Source: Sinorhizobium sp. 6-70 (GTDB taxonomy: Bacteria > Pseudomonadota > Alphaproteobacteria > Rhizobiales > Rhizobiaceae). From it: a DNA stretch of 64,000 bases. Below are positions 9,914 through 19,194 of this stretch, in pieces. Position 1 is the first letter of the stretch, and every line of letters starts with the position of its first letter. The stretch covers positions 1 to 64,000 of the forward strand of contig NZ_JASKLS010000005.1 of assembly GCF_030124375.1 (NCBI RefSeq). Reading direction: 5' to 3'. Both the position numbers and the translations under genes were made by a program. The notes under the pieces were generated by a model. It did no database searches. It was not told the DNA's origin and saw only the letters and a program-made list of their open reading frames with translations.

Positions 9914-10459
9914 TCACTCAGCGTCGCCTGTGACGACCCCGACGAATGGCAATTCACGGAAGGCGTAGGCGACGTCCATGCCGTAGCCGACGACGAAATG
10001 GTCCGGGCACTCGAAGCCGACATAATCGGCCTCCAGATCGACCCGCCGTTTCATCCGCTTGTCCAGGAGAACGGCGATCGTGACATTGCGGGCGCCGCGC
10101 TCCAGAAGCAGGTCCTTCGCGAAACGCAAGGTCCCGCCGGACTCGAGAATGTCGTCGATCAGCAACACATCGCGACCGTGCACGTCGCTGTCGATATCCT
10201 TGGTGATCTTCACACCCTTGGATTCGGTTCCCGTGCCGTAGCTCGACAGCGTGATGAATTCGACCTCGGGCGCAAGTCCGGCATCATGCATGGCACGGAT
10301 CAGATCGGCTGCGAAGATGAACGAGCCCTTCAATATCGAAATGACCAGCAGATCCTTGTGCGGGCCGCGAACGATGGCGTCGGCCAGCTCGTGATTGCGG
10401 GCGGCGATCGTCTCGGCGCTATAAAGGACTTCGATGTTCTTGCCGCGGACGACGGGCAT
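9914..10459 (-). CDS. hpt: Hypoxanthine phosphoribosyltransferase
   Basis: 181 residues, normal for bacterial HPRT. The PRPP-binding loop VLLIDDILESGGTL is at about 99-112, and the ILKGSFIFAADL and VGYGMDVAYAFRELP stretches are family hallmarks. It salvages hypoxanthine and guanine to IMP and GMP using PRPP, in the cytoplasm. A partial RIME1 element lies immediately after the stop. Confidence 0.96.
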   Translation of the reverse strand: MPVVRGKNIEVLYSAETIAARNHELADAIVRGPHKDLLVISILKGSFIFAADLIRAMHDAGLAPEVEFITLSSYGTGTESKGVKITKDIDSDVHGRDVLLIDDILESGGTLRFAKDLLLERGARNVTIAVLLDKRMKRRVDLEADYVGFECPDHFVVGYGMDVAYAFRELPFVGVVTGDAE

Positions 10460-10527
10460 ACGGGGCTCTCCAGGACTTCATTGCGAAAGACAAGGACCGC
10501 CTTCCTTTCAGGCGCCGCTTAGCACAA

Positions 10528-11166
10528 TCAGAGCCGAGAAACACTGCTTTCGGCGAAAGAAACGGTCACATCCGGCATTTTTCCGCCCGTATAGGGAAGA
10601 CGGGCAGCGAAATGTCGGCTCTCGCCGGGTGCGATCGACGCGCCGTCGGGCATCAAGCGCGTTGCCGTCACCTTGCGTCCGTTGCTCCTGACGTCGACCA
10701 CGACAAGCGGCAGACGCTGTTCGGTGCTGGAGCGGTTGTCGATGCTTCCGTAGACCGAAAGCACACGCATGCCGCCGGCATAGTCGAAGGAGGTCGTGAC
10801 GCCTCCGATCGACAGAGGTTTGCTGTCTGCCTGGCCTCCGCTGAAAAGGCCCGCGATCAGAAGAAAAACCCCAAGGCCCAGCCCGCTGACCAGCCCGGCG
10901 AATTGGCGGGGCGGCATGCCGCGCAACCTGGTCTCGACGACCGTCAGGGCCTGCCGAACGGGCTTTCCCCTGTGGCGCGTGCGGTGACCGGCTCGCCGGT
11001 TGTCGTTGAAGACCGGATAAGGACTGGGCCGAGCGGCGGTGGCGATGGTCTCGAATTCCGCATCGACATAGTCGAGGTTTCTGGCCGTGGCGCCGCTTAG
11101 ACGCGCCTCGCGTTCCGGAGGAAGCAGATCGATGCGTGCGGTGGTTCTTGAGCGAAATGCCTGCAT
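10528..11166 (-). CDS. Membrane protein with DUF3426-like C-terminal domain
   Basis: 212 residues from the ATG at 11166 (GAGGGGG site upstream). A basic, unstructured N-terminal part (1-120) is followed by one membrane segment (LVSGLGLGVFLLIAGLFSG) and a C-terminal beta-rich domain with GSIDNRSS...LPLVVVDVRSNGR...IAPGESRHFAARLP, the pattern of DUF3426/FxLYD-type domains. No zinc-ribbon is seen. Function is unknown. It is divergent from ftsEX and shares the promoter region that carries a CtrA box, so a role in the cell envelope or division is possible but inferred. Confidence 0.7.
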   Translation of the reverse strand: MQAFRSRTTARIDLLPPEREARLSGATARNLDYVDAEFETIATAARPSPYPVFNDNRRAGHRTRHRGKPVRQALTVVETRLRGMPPRQFAGLVSGLGLGVFLLIAGLFSGGQADSKPLSIGGVTTSFDYAGGMRVLSVYGSIDNRSSTEQRLPLVVVDVRSNGRKVTATRLMPDGASIAPGESRHFAARLPYTGGKMPDVTVSFAESSVSRL

Positions 11167-11314
11167 GGGTTCCCCCTCGGGATCACTCCGTCGCTCCTCG
11201 CGGATCGGCAGCTCGACTGGCGGCAGGCTTGAGCGGAGCTTGCGGACAATGCCTGTAACCGGCTTGTGCAAGAAACAGGGCATTGCATCAAATCCTGACG
11301 ACACGTAAACCGAA

Positions 11315-11383
11315 ATGGTTAATGTTTCGGAAAGAAGCCGTGAAAGCGACGCCTTTTCATGGAAAGTTAACCGCCGCTTAACC
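11315..11383 (+). promoter_or_regulatory. CtrA-box region upstream of ftsE
   Basis: Bases 11367-11383 read TTAA, seven bases, TTAACC, an exact match to the CtrA consensus TTAA-N7-TTAAC. A second half-site, TTAACCAT on the minus strand, is at 11315-11322. Both lie in the 286-base gap between the divergent DUF3426-like gene and ftsE. CtrA binding is inferred from the consensus. Confidence 0.65.
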
Positions 11384-11452
11384 GCCGTGCCGCAAACGGT
11401 TTTGCCTTGGCGGACTTGCTGTCCTGTACGGGGGCGATCGACTTGGTGGCGG

Positions 11453-12148
11453 ATGTCGAAGGTCGTGACGAGAGACTGGGCTGTCCCATTGATTCACTTT
11501 GAGAACGTCGGCTTGCGCTATGGCATGGGACCGGAAATCCTCCGGGACCTGACATTCGACATTCCACGCCGGTCGTTTCAGTTTCTCACGGGACCTTCGG
11601 GCGCCGGCAAAACGACCTTGCTGCGGCTGCTCTTTCTGTCGCTGCAGCCGACGCGCGGGTTGATCCGCATGTTCGATCGCAACATCTCGTCCATCCCGAG
11701 AGACGAATTCCCGATGCTGCGCCGGCGTGTCGGCATCGTCTTTCAGGACTTCCGCCTCCTCGACCACCTGACCACGTACGAGAACGTCGCCCTGCCGCTC
11801 CGAGTGCGCGGCAAGGAGGAGGCGAGCTACCGCGCGGATGTGCTCGAACTTCTCAAATGGGTCGGCCTCGGCGAGCGTATCAACGTCCTGCCGCCGGTGC
11901 TTTCGGGTGGCGAAAAACAACGTGCGGCGATCGCCCGGGCCCTGATCGACCGGCCGGAGATCCTGCTCGCCGACGAGCCGACAGGCAACGTCGACCCGCC
12001 GATGGCGCGCCGGCTGCTCAACCTCTTCCTCGAGCTCAATCGGCTTGGAACGGCGGTGGTGATCGCCACTCACGACCTGTCTTTGATGGACCAGGTCGAG
12101 GCCCGGCGCATGATCCTGTCTCAGGGGCGGCTCGACATCTATGAATGA
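11453..12148 (+). CDS. ftsE: Cell division ATP-binding protein FtsE
   Basis: ABC ATPase: Walker A GPSGAGKTT, Q-loop VFQDFRLL, signature LSGGEKQRAAIARAL, Walker B ILLADEPTGNVD and the switch His in ATHDL. With FtsX it forms the divisome complex that activates peptidoglycan hydrolases. ATG at 11453 gives 231 residues. A TTG at 11489 would give 219 residues beginning at the usual 'IHFENV' start and matches the family length, so the true start is open. The ftsX start overlaps the end of this gene by eight bases. A CtrA box lies 70 bases upstream. Confidence 0.95.
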   Translation: MSKVVTRDWAVPLIHFENVGLRYGMGPEILRDLTFDIPRRSFQFLTGPSGAGKTTLLRLLFLSLQPTRGLIRMFDRNISSIPRDEFPMLRRRVGIVFQDFRLLDHLTTYENVALPLRVRGKEEASYRADVLELLKWVGLGERINVLPPVLSGGEKQRAAIARALIDRPEILLADEPTGNVDPPMARRLLNLFLELNRLGTAVVIATHDLSLMDQVEARRMILSQGRLDIYE

Positions 12149-13145
12149 GAACAGCATCCCCCGCCGCGAACCCGAACAGCAGCAGCGTCGCGCGGAGATG
12201 CGCGTGCGCCCGACAGGTCCGATCGTGCCTTCGGCCAATGTTTCCGGTCATGCGCTGATGTGCGTCATCGCGATCATGTCCTTCCTTGCCTGCCTGACCC
12301 TCGGCGGGGTCAGCATGGTACGCGCGACGGCGCAAAGCTGGCAGTCCCAGATCTCACGGGAAATCACCATCCAGATCAAGCCCGACGACAATCTCGATAT
12401 GGAAAAGGCGCTCGCCGATGCGCGCGACCTGGCGTTGACCTTCAGCGGCACGACCGGCGGGAAGATTGTCGACCGAGCCGCCACGGCCCGGCTGCTTGAG
12501 CCGTGGCTCGGCGAGGGTCTCGACCTCGACGAATTGCCTGTGCCACGGCTGATCGTCATTACGATCGACGAGAACAACCCGCCCGATTTCGCCGCCATGC
12601 GCACCGCGTTGACGGAAACCATCCCGCAGGCCTTCCTCGACGATCATCGCACCTGGGTCGACCGCCTGGTGGCGATGGCCAATACCACCGCGATGATCGG
12701 GAGCGGCGTGCTCGCGCTGGTTTTCTCGGCCATGGTGCTCACCGTCGTCTTCGCGACCCGCGGCGCATTGTCCGGCAATCGTCACATCGTCGAAGTGCTG
12801 CATTTCGTCGGCGCGGAAGCGGGTTTCGTTGCCTCCGAGTTCCAGAAGCACTTCCTGCGAATCAGCCTGAAAGGGGCCGGCACCGGCGGTCTTTTGGCCG
12901 CACTTTCCTTCGCAATGGCGAGTTTCTGGCAATCGCGGACACTTGCCACCCCCGAATCGGACCAGGCGACTGCGCTGTTCGGCCGATTTGCCATCGGATA
13001 TACCGGTTATCTCGGCATTTTCGCGATCATAATCGTCATCGCCCTGCTGACGACTTTGACGGCGCGCCTTACAGTCATGCGGACGATCTACGAAATAGAT
13101 CTCATCCGGTCGGATCCTGGCCGGACGGACACTTATCAAAGCTGA
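12141..13145 (+). CDS. ftsX: Cell division permease FtsX
   Basis: 334 residues. A cytoplasmic N-terminus is followed by a first membrane helix (about 38-58), a periplasmic domain (60-190), and three further helices (MIGSGVLALVFSAMVLTVVFA, the GTGGLLAALSFAMASFW region, and LGIFAIIIVIALLTTL), the standard FtsX layout. It starts inside the end of ftsE, so translation is coupled. It couples FtsE ATP hydrolysis to periplasmic amidase or endopeptidase activation at the septum. A RIME1 element follows. Confidence 0.94.
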   Translation: MNENSIPRREPEQQQRRAEMRVRPTGPIVPSANVSGHALMCVIAIMSFLACLTLGGVSMVRATAQSWQSQISREITIQIKPDDNLDMEKALADARDLALTFSGTTGGKIVDRAATARLLEPWLGEGLDLDELPVPRLIVITIDENNPPDFAAMRTALTETIPQAFLDDHRTWVDRLVAMANTTAMIGSGVLALVFSAMVLTVVFATRGALSGNRHIVEVLHFVGAEAGFVASEFQKHFLRISLKGAGTGGLLAALSFAMASFWQSRTLATPESDQATALFGRFAIGYTGYLGIFAIIIVIALLTTLTARLTVMRTIYEIDLIRSDPGRTDTYQS

Positions 13146-13197
13146 CAGCCATGAACCGCCTTCACTCCATCTATTCCCTGCCGCAATCTGCGGCTAC

Positions 13198-13299
13198 TGC
13201 ATGATTCCTTAAATCGGAATCGATTTAGGGACAAAATCATGCAGCAATTCAAAGTGCTACAGCGACCTTTGCGCGTCCGACTGGACGCGCGGCGCTGTG
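13198..13299 (+). repeat. RIME1-like element, copy 3 (full)
   Basis: First hairpin TGCATGATTCC...GGACAAAATCATGCA, joining segment GCAATTCAAAGTGCTACAGC, second hairpin GCGCGTCC...GGACGCGC. It lies between ftsX and the YdcF-type gene, whose possible GTG start (13301) is at its very edge. Confidence 0.9.
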
Positions 13300-13315
13300 A
13301 GTGAAGAGAATCACG

Positions 13316-14044
13316 ATGGTGCGAGAATTGGGCGAGAGCGGAATGGCCGAGAGGGACAACTGGCGGGAGCGGGCCGCGCGCCGCCGCCGGTCCCGCAGCC
13401 TGTTGCGCAAGCTTCTGCGCCGGACATTTTTCGTGCTGCTCATTTTCCTTGCCGTTTTTATCGCCGGCTTCCTGCAATTTGCAGACACCGTTGCGTCACT
13501 GCAGCCGCCCGCTCATCCGAAGGCCGACGCAATCGTCGTCCTGACGGGCGGTTTCCAGCGGATCGATCAAGCAGTGGATCTTCTGAAATCAGGAGCAGGC
13601 AAGCGGCTGCTGATCTCAGGCGTCCATCCGACGACGACGGGAACCCAGATACGCCGCAACACGCAGAGTTCGGCCGATCTCTTCAAATGCTGCGTCGACA
13701 TCGGCCATGAAGCGATCGACACGATCGGCAACGCCACGGAGGCCGCCCAGTGGATCCGCAATCGGGGCTACAAGAGCGTGCTCGTCGTCACCAACAATTA
13801 TCATATGCCGCGCAGCCTCCTGGAATTGCGCCGCGCGAAGCCTGACACGGAGTTCATCGCCTATCCCGTCGTGAATTCGGACCTGAAGACGACCAACTGG
13901 CTGCGCAACCCGCTGGTCCTGAAAGCCATTCTGCTCGAATATGGCAAATATTCCGTCGCCTCGCTGCTCGACATGATGGGCGCGCGTCCGACGAACGGCC
14001 TCAGGGCGGCCCTTGCCTCTCGGGCAACACCGGCCGAGGAGTAA
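13316..14044 (+). CDS. YdcF/SanA-type membrane protein (DUF218)
   Basis: About 242 residues. A very basic N-terminus (ERAARRRRSRSLLRKLLRR) precedes one membrane helix (TFFVLLIFLAVFIAGFLQF), then a DUF218 domain starting DAIVVLTGGFQRIDQAVDLL, with the conserved GNATEAAQW and VVTNNYHMPRS motifs. Relatives (SanA, ElyC, YdcF) act in envelope integrity; the biochemical role is not settled. Starts at 13301 (GTG), 13316 and 13343 are all possible. Downstream plsC is also an envelope gene. Confidence 0.85.
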   Translation: MVRELGESGMAERDNWRERAARRRRSRSLLRKLLRRTFFVLLIFLAVFIAGFLQFADTVASLQPPAHPKADAIVVLTGGFQRIDQAVDLLKSGAGKRLLISGVHPTTTGTQIRRNTQSSADLFKCCVDIGHEAIDTIGNATEAAQWIRNRGYKSVLVVTNNYHMPRSLLELRRAKPDTEFIAYPVVNSDLKTTNWLRNPLVLKAILLEYGKYSVASLLDMMGARPTNGLRAALASRATPAEE

Positions 14045-14141
14045 CAAGGGGCGCGCCCCACGCGGAATGCCACACGACTTTTGCGCGGGGAAAGGCCCGC
14101 CGGGCCGTCGCGGCGGTTTTCCTTGGCGACATATTCGTGTA

Positions 14142-14200
14142 GGCAGCAATTCAAAGTTCTACAGCGTCGATGGGGCGTCTTAAGACGCGCGGCGCTGTAG
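14142..14200 (+). repeat. RIME1-like element, partial copy 4
   Basis: Only the joining segment (GCAATTCAAAG) and the second palindrome (GGCGTCTTAAGACGCGCGGCGCTGTAG) are present. It lies between the YdcF-type gene and plsC and ends 20 bases before the plsC start. Confidence 0.8.
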
Positions 14201-14220
14201 TCCGCATCGAGAGCCACCTG

Positions 14221-15006
14221 ATGATCATCCTGCGTTCGATCCTTTTCAATCTGGTCTTCTATGCCAATCTGATCGTCCAGATGATCGTGCTGACGCCGAT
14301 CTATTTCATTCTTCCCCGCAAGAAAGCCTGGTTCGTGCCGAAGAATTGGGTGCGCAGCAATCACTGGCTTCTGGAGAAGATCGTCGGCACGACGTTCGAA
14401 ATCGAAGGTTTGGAGAATATTCCCGAGGGACCCTATATTTTCGCGCCCAAACATCAGTCCTTCTGGGATGCCTATGCGCTTCTGCCATGGCTCGACGATC
14501 CGTTCTACATCCTCAAGCGCGAGCTTACCTGGATACCGCTGTTCGGCTGGTACATCATCAAGCAGCGCATGGTGCCGGTAAACCGCGCGGCGCGCGGCAA
14601 AGCGATGACCGACGTGATGGACCGCACGAAGAACGAGATGGCGACCGGGCGGCAGTTGATCATCTATCCGGAAGGCACGCGTCGCCCTCCGGGTGCACCG
14701 CCCGAATACAAATACGGAATCGCCCGCCTCTACCGTGATCTCAAAGTCCCGGTCGTGCCCGTGGCCATGCATCCCGGCCTCTTCTGGCCGCGACGCAAAT
14801 TCCTGCGCTTCCCCGGTCATTTCAAGGTGCGCGTCCTGCCGCCGGTCGAGGCAGGGATGGATCCGGATGCGTTCCTGAAAAAGCTGATCGAGGTGACCGA
14901 GGCCGCAAGCGATGAACTGCTTGTCGAGACCGTCAAGGCCAATCCGCAGCTGCCGTTGCCACCGACGGCAAAGGAGCGGCTGCGCGAACTCGGTCAGGCC
15001 TCCTGA
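14221..15006 (+). CDS. plsC: 1-acyl-sn-glycerol-3-phosphate acyltransferase
   Basis: 261 residues from the ATG at 14221. The hydrophobic N-terminus (ILRSILFNLVFYANLIVQMI) is a membrane anchor. The acyltransferase motif HX4D is present as KHQSFWDAYALLP, followed by FGWYIIKQRMVPVNR, the EGTR motif (IIYPEGTRRPPG) and VPVVPVAMHPG. It acylates lysophosphatidic acid to phosphatidic acid on the inner membrane. A longer frame begins at 14170 but would start in a RIME1 element. Confidence 0.94.
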   Translation: MIILRSILFNLVFYANLIVQMIVLTPIYFILPRKKAWFVPKNWVRSNHWLLEKIVGTTFEIEGLENIPEGPYIFAPKHQSFWDAYALLPWLDDPFYILKRELTWIPLFGWYIIKQRMVPVNRAARGKAMTDVMDRTKNEMATGRQLIIYPEGTRRPPGAPPEYKYGIARLYRDLKVPVVPVAMHPGLFWPRRKFLRFPGHFKVRVLPPVEAGMDPDAFLKKLIEVTEAASDELLVETVKANPQLPLPPTAKERLRELGQAS

Positions 15007-15013
15007 GGCATAG

Positions 15014-15059
15014 ATCACGATGATTTTAGGTCGGATCGACCTAAAATCATGAACGTGAT
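15014..15059. terminator. Large perfect hairpin after plsC
   Basis: A 14-base inverted repeat (ATGATTTTAGGTCG, three-base loop) is nested in a second ATCACG/CGTGAT pair, 46 bases in all. It starts eight bases after the plsC stop. There is no clear U-run, so it may protect the mRNA end rather than terminate. Confidence 0.5.
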
Positions 15060-15073
15060 CGATTCTAATAAGT

Positions 15074-15126
15074 TAGAGCGGGATGCGGGCGGAAAACCGC
15101 AGACACTTTTCCTCATCCCGCTCTAG
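15074..15126. repeat. Intergenic repeat, family 2, GCGGGATG unit
   Basis: GAGCGGGATG...CCTCATCCCGCTC inverted repeat with an internal GGCGGAAAACCGC hairpin. It is the reverse complement of the last unit of the element at 2215-2362. Confidence 0.75.
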
Positions 15127-15168
15127 CTACAGCGTCCTTTGCGCATCCGGAAAGACGCGTGCCGCTGT
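15126..15168 (+). repeat. RIME1-like element, partial copy 5
   Basis: Only the second palindrome (CTACAGCGTCCTTTGCGC...GACGCGTGCCGCTGT). It encodes the last nine or so residues and the stop of the ChaC-like gene. Confidence 0.75.
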
Positions 15169-15699
15169 CGTCGCAGTCAGTCTTGTGACGACATCCTCCA
15201 ACCACGGGTCGCGAATACCCATTTCCTGGAGATGCGCGAGCGTATTGAGGACGTATTCGGTGTTCGGCCCGGACTTGCCGGAGGCGGTTGCGACCGTTTC
15301 CGCCGCGTCCGCCGCGCTGAGTGCCCCGGCATATTGGGCGTGGCCGCGGTCGACTACGTAGGCGAGCGCCGGCACGCGGCGTCCGTCGGCAAGCTGGACC
15401 GGCATGGTCCGCTCCCTGTAGACATGCGTCACAAGTTCCCGCTCGCGCAGATAGCCGATCACGTCGGTCTTTTCGCTCCCCGGCACGCGAAATGCCGTGC
15501 CGATGCAGGAGCCGCCATAGTCGAGGCCGAGCACGAGACCCGGCCGCTGTTCCGTGCCGCGATGCACCCAGGAACGCACGCAGAGGGAGCGGCGGTAGCC
15601 GAAGGCACGCGCCGTCGACTTCTCCTCAAAACGGAAACCCGGGTTCCACATCAACGAGCCGTAGCCAAAGACCCAAAATTCGTCCATATCCACTGCCAT
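15127..15699 (-). CDS. Gamma-glutamylcyclotransferase, ChaC-like
   Basis: 190 residues. The substrate-binding motif WVFGYGSLMWNPGF lies near the N-terminus, and the GTEQRPGLVLGLD, IGTAFRVPG and ELVTHVYRE motifs follow. ChaC enzymes release 5-oxoproline from glutathione. The final residues (VFPDAQRTL and stop) are translated from a RIME1 fragment, so the native end was probably altered by the element. A start at 15687 (MDEFWVFGYG) is equally possible. Confidence 0.88.
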   Translation of the reverse strand: MAVDMDEFWVFGYGSLMWNPGFRFEEKSTARAFGYRRSLCVRSWVHRGTEQRPGLVLGLDYGGSCIGTAFRVPGSEKTDVIGYLRERELVTHVYRERTMPVQLADGRRVPALAYVVDRGHAQYAGALSAADAAETVATASGKSGPNTEYVLNTLAHLQEMGIRDPWLEDVVTRLTATTAARVFPDAQRTL

Positions 15700-15949
15700 T
15701 CAATCTTAGCCGCCTACCCCGTGTCGCATCATTCGCCAGTGCTATCATGATCGTTCAAGCCGAAACTTTGTCGGCACACGGAAGAGGAGGTCGGCAACCG
15801 TATACAGGAATGGAAAATAGTTTGCAGGATCGGCAACCGCCACCCGGAACGGAATGAGAAGCGCCAAGTCGCTTTTCCATCCTTTCTGCCTTCGCTCGCA
15901 ATGGTCCGAAGCGGTTCCCGCCACAGCAGCAATGGAGTACACGATTAGA

Positions 15950-16963
15950 ATGACCGTCACCGACGTCGCCAACGGATCACCAGCCGGCAAGAAGTTTCTC
16001 TGGCTGACGGTGGGTATCGTGCTTGCCGCCGGCATTTATTCCGCCGGCTGGTTCTTTGCTGCCGACCAGATCGAAAAGCGACTGACAACCTACCTCTCGG
16101 AAAAGCGGGAAAACGGTCTTGGCGGTGAATGCGCGGAGATGGACGTGCGCGGCTTCCCGTTCCGCATCGGCCTTTTCTGCGACAAACTGCGGCTCGACGA
16201 CAATCTTCACGGCGCCTCCGCATCCTTCGGCGCCTTGAGAACGGCGGCCCAAGTCTATCAGCCGGGGCATGCCGTCGTCGAACTCGACGGCCCTGCCGAG
16301 GTTCGTGTCTCGCCAGGACTTTCGGTCTCGGCCGACTGGACGCTGCTGCACGCGAGCCTCAAGGCGACGATGTCGGGCCTCGACCGCACGTCGATCGCCT
16401 ATGACAATCTCACGGGAACGGCGCGCTGGCCGCTGACGGGCGACAGCGTGGGTTTCGGCGCCAGCCACGGCGAGATCCACCTGCGCCAGAATGGCGACGA
16501 TCTCGACGCAGCCCTGAGCATAGAGAAGCTCGATCTGCGCCCGGAGCAAGGGCCGAGCCTCGCTGCCCCCGTCGATGTCGCAGCGGACGTCACCATCGTC
16601 GGCAAGGCCGGGTGGATGCAGGCAAGCGCTCTTTCCGAGCACATGCTTCGCGGCAGTAGCGGCGAACTGCGTCACGTGACGCTGGATGCGGGCGAGGGAA
16701 TGAGTGCAAAACTCTCGGGCCCCTTTTCGGTCAATGACCAGGGCCTGATTTCCGGCGAATTCTCGCTGACCATGATGAATATCGATGCCTGGCGGGCGAG
16801 CCTCGTAAAGGTGTTTCCGGAAGAAACCGACATGATCAACAATGTCGCCAACATGCTGACGGCGCTTGCCGGCGGCAAGAATGAGGCGACGGTGAGGCTC
16901 AACGTCCGCGACGGCACCGCGTTCCTGGCCTTCATTCCGGTCGGCGTATTGCCGCCACTCTGA
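15950..16963 (+). CDS. DUF2125 protein
   Basis: About 337 residues from the ATG at 15950 (15932 also possible). An N-terminal membrane anchor (FLWLTVGIVLAAGIYSAGWFFA) is followed by a large periplasmic domain. The motif ECAEMDVRGFPFRIGLFCDKL is characteristic of DUF2125, a widespread alphaproteobacterial family of unknown function, with AsmA-like beta repeats expected. There is nothing in the neighbourhood to suggest a role. A RIME1 element follows directly. Confidence 0.85.
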   Translation: MTVTDVANGSPAGKKFLWLTVGIVLAAGIYSAGWFFAADQIEKRLTTYLSEKRENGLGGECAEMDVRGFPFRIGLFCDKLRLDDNLHGASASFGALRTAAQVYQPGHAVVELDGPAEVRVSPGLSVSADWTLLHASLKATMSGLDRTSIAYDNLTGTARWPLTGDSVGFGASHGEIHLRQNGDDLDAALSIEKLDLRPEQGPSLAAPVDVAADVTIVGKAGWMQASALSEHMLRGSSGELRHVTLDAGEGMSAKLSGPFSVNDQGLISGEFSLTMMNIDAWRASLVKVFPEETDMINNVANMLTALAGGKNEATVRLNVRDGTAFLAFIPVGVLPPL

Positions 16964-16973
16964 AGAGCCTTGC

Positions 16974-17060
16974 TGCATGTTTCCTTGGCCGATCTAAACA
17001 TGCAGCAATTCAAAATGTTACAGCGTCCTTTGCGCGTCTGATAAGACGCGCGGCGCTGTA
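16974..17060 (+). repeat. RIME1-like element, copy 6 (full)
   Basis: TGCATGTTTCC...AACATGCA hairpin, joining segment GCAATTCAAAATG, then the GCGCGTCTGATAAGACGCGC hairpin. It separates two convergent genes. Confidence 0.88.
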
Positions 17061-17073
17061 AGCGCAGTATCGA

Positions 17074-18000
17074 TTATTTGGGATCCATTGCATGCCGGCC
17101 GAAATCCGGCATGGCGGTGTCCTGGCCCGCCTGAATGATCGAGCGGCGGACTGCCCGCGTGCGGGTGAAGAGGTCGAACAGCTTGTCGCCGTCGCCCCAG
17201 CGGATCGCCCGCTGCAGGTAGGCAAGGTCCTCGGAGAAGCGGGCGAGCATTTCGAGGATCGCATCCTTGTTGTGCAGGCAGACGTCGCGCCACATGGTCG
17301 GGTCCGAGGCGGCGAGGCGCGTGAAGTCGCGGAAGCCCGACGCCGAATATTTGATGACCTCGGACTCCGTCACCGTTTCCAGGTCGTCTGCCGTGCCGAC
17401 GATGTTGTAGGCGATGATGTGCGGAACGTGAGAGACGATCGCCAGCACCTTGTCGTGGTGCTCCGGATCCATCTCATCGACCATCGAGCCCAGCGTCTCC
17501 CAGAAAAGCCGAAGCTTCGCGACAGCCTCTTCGTCGGCGCCGGGTGGCGGCGTCAGAATGCACCAGCGTCCGCGGAAAAGGCCGACGAAGCCGGCGTCGG
17601 GGCCGGAATGCTCGGTGCCCGCGATGGGGTGGCCGGGGATGAAATGGACCGTGTCGGGCAGATGCGGCGCCATCTGCGCGATGACCGAGCCCTTCGTCGA
17701 ACCGACGTCGGTAACGATCGCTCCCGGCTTCAAGTGCGCGGCGATCTCCGCGGCAACGGCGCCGGAAGCGCCGACCGGTACCGAAACGACGACGAGGTCG
17801 GCATCCTTGACCGCCTCGGCTGCCGAAAGCGTGTAGCGGTCGCCGAGGCCGAGCTGCTCGGCCCGTTTCAACGTTGCGGCACTCCGCGTCGAGACGACGA
17901 GCGTGCCGGCAAGCTGCTTCTCGCGGATTTCCCGGGCGATCGACGATCCGATCAGGCCAATGCCGATGAGGGCAATCGTTTCGAACTGTTGAGCCATCAT
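17074..18000 (-). CDS. tyrC: Prephenate/arogenate dehydrogenase
   Basis: 308 residues. NAD-binding motif [15 protein letters not shown] at the N-terminus, then [28 protein letters not shown] (catalytic His region), and [13 protein letters not shown] in the helical domain. It makes the tyrosine precursor by oxidative decarboxylation of prephenate or arogenate; the substrate is not resolved here. No ACT domain is seen. The start ATG overlaps the hisC stop by four bases (ATGA), so the two aminotransferase-pathway genes are coupled. Confidence 0.93.
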   Translation of the reverse strand: MMAQQFETIALIGIGLIGSSIAREIREKQLAGTLVVSTRSAATLKRAEQLGLGDRYTLSAAEAVKDADLVVVSVPVGASGAVAAEIAAHLKPGAIVTDVGSTKGSVIAQMAPHLPDTVHFIPGHPIAGTEHSGPDAGFVGLFRGRWCILTPPPGADEEAVAKLRLFWETLGSMVDEMDPEHHDKVLAIVSHVPHIIAYNIVGTADDLETVTESEVIKYSASGFRDFTRLAASDPTMWRDVCLHNKDAILEMLARFSEDLAYLQRAIRWGDGDKLFDLFTRTRAVRRSIIQAGQDTAMPDFGRHAMDPK

Positions 18001-19103
18001 TCTTGTCCCATGAATTCGGTCAGCGCGGCGATAAGGCCTTCGTTCGCTTCCGCGGAACCGATGGTCATGCGGAGCGCATTGGGAAAGCCGTAGGCGCGCA
18101 CGGCGCGCAGGATGAAGCCGCGAGCCGTCAGGAACGCATCGGCCTCCTCCGCCGATTTCCCGCCCGTCTCCGGAAAATGGATCAGCACGAAGTTGGTGAC
18201 GGAGGGCGTCACCCGCAGGCCGATCGCCTGCAAGGCCGCGGTGACTTTCGCGAGCCAGGTAAGGTTGTGATCGACCGCCGCGGCAACGAAGGCCTGGTCG
18301 CGGATCGCCGCCGCCCCCGCGGCGATCGCCGGTGCATTGAGATTGAACGGGCCACGTACACGGTCCACCGCGTCCACGATCTCGCGCGGGGCAAACATCC
18401 AGCCGATGCGAAGCCCGGCGAGCCCGTAGATCTTCGAGAACGTCCGTGTCATCACGACGTTGCGATTGGCCGACACCAGTTCCAGGCCCGCCTCGTAGTC
18501 GTTGCGCCGGACATATTCCGCATAGGCGGCATCGAGCACCAGCAACACGCCGGAGGGAAGGCCCGCGTGCAGCCGGCGGACCTCGTCCACGGGGATATAA
18601 GTGCCCGTCGGGTTGGCCGGATTGGCGATGAAGACGATCTTGGTGCGCTCCGTCACCGCCGCGAGGATCGCGTCGACATCGACACGCGCATCCCTTTCCT
18701 TGACCGTAACCGCTGTGGCGCCGGCCGCCATGATCTGGATCTTGTAGACGAGGAACCCGTGCTCGGTGATGATCCCCTCGTCACCAGGGCCGAGATAGGT
18801 GTGGCAGAGCAGCCCGAGCAGTTCATCGGATCCGTTGCCGCAAATAATATTGGCCGGGTTGAGGCCGTGAACCGCAGCGATCGCGTCCCTCAGCGCATGC
18901 GCCTGACCGTCCGGATAACGCTCGAGATTGAAAGCCGCCTTTTGGAACGCCTCGATCGCGCTCGGGCTGGCACCGAGCGGTGTCTCGTTCGACGAAAGCT
19001 TGTGGACCTTGGCGACACCCGGCGCATGTTCCTTGCCCGGCACATAGGCGGCAATGTCCAGAATACCGGGACGCGGCTGCGGGTTCTTTGAAACAAGGTT
19101 CAT
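17997..19103 (-). CDS. hisC: Histidinol-phosphate aminotransferase family
   Basis: 368 residues from the ATG at 19103. Fold-type I aminotransferase: [14 protein letters not shown], the [10 protein letters not shown] phosphate region, [14 protein letters not shown], and the PLP lysine in [17 protein letters not shown]. HisC makes histidinol phosphate from imidazole-acetol phosphate, and in rhizobia HisC-type enzymes next to tyrC may also serve as an aromatic transaminase. This context (tyrC overlap) suggests the aromatic role; the symbol is thus tentative. Several longer starts upstream run into a RIME1 element and were not chosen. Confidence 0.88.
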   Translation of the reverse strand: MNLVSKNPQPRPGILDIAAYVPGKEHAPGVAKVHKLSSNETPLGASPSAIEAFQKAAFNLERYPDGQAHALRDAIAAVHGLNPANIICGNGSDELLGLLCHTYLGPGDEGIITEHGFLVYKIQIMAAGATAVTVKERDARVDVDAILAAVTERTKIVFIANPANPTGTYIPVDEVRRLHAGLPSGVLLVLDAAYAEYVRRNDYEAGLELVSANRNVVMTRTFSKIYGLAGLRIGWMFAPREIVDAVDRVRGPFNLNAPAIAAGAAAIRDQAFVAAAVDHNLTWLAKVTAALQAIGLRVTPSVTNFVLIHFPETGGKSAEEADAFLTARGFILRAVRAYGFPNALRMTIGSAEANEGLIAALTEFMGQE

Positions 19104-19194
19104 CGGATCGGCTTTCACGGGAGGAAATGTGGCAAAGCCAATAGCCGGGTGGAGGAAATTTGTCGAGTGCGCCAAGCCCACGCGGCTACAGCAC

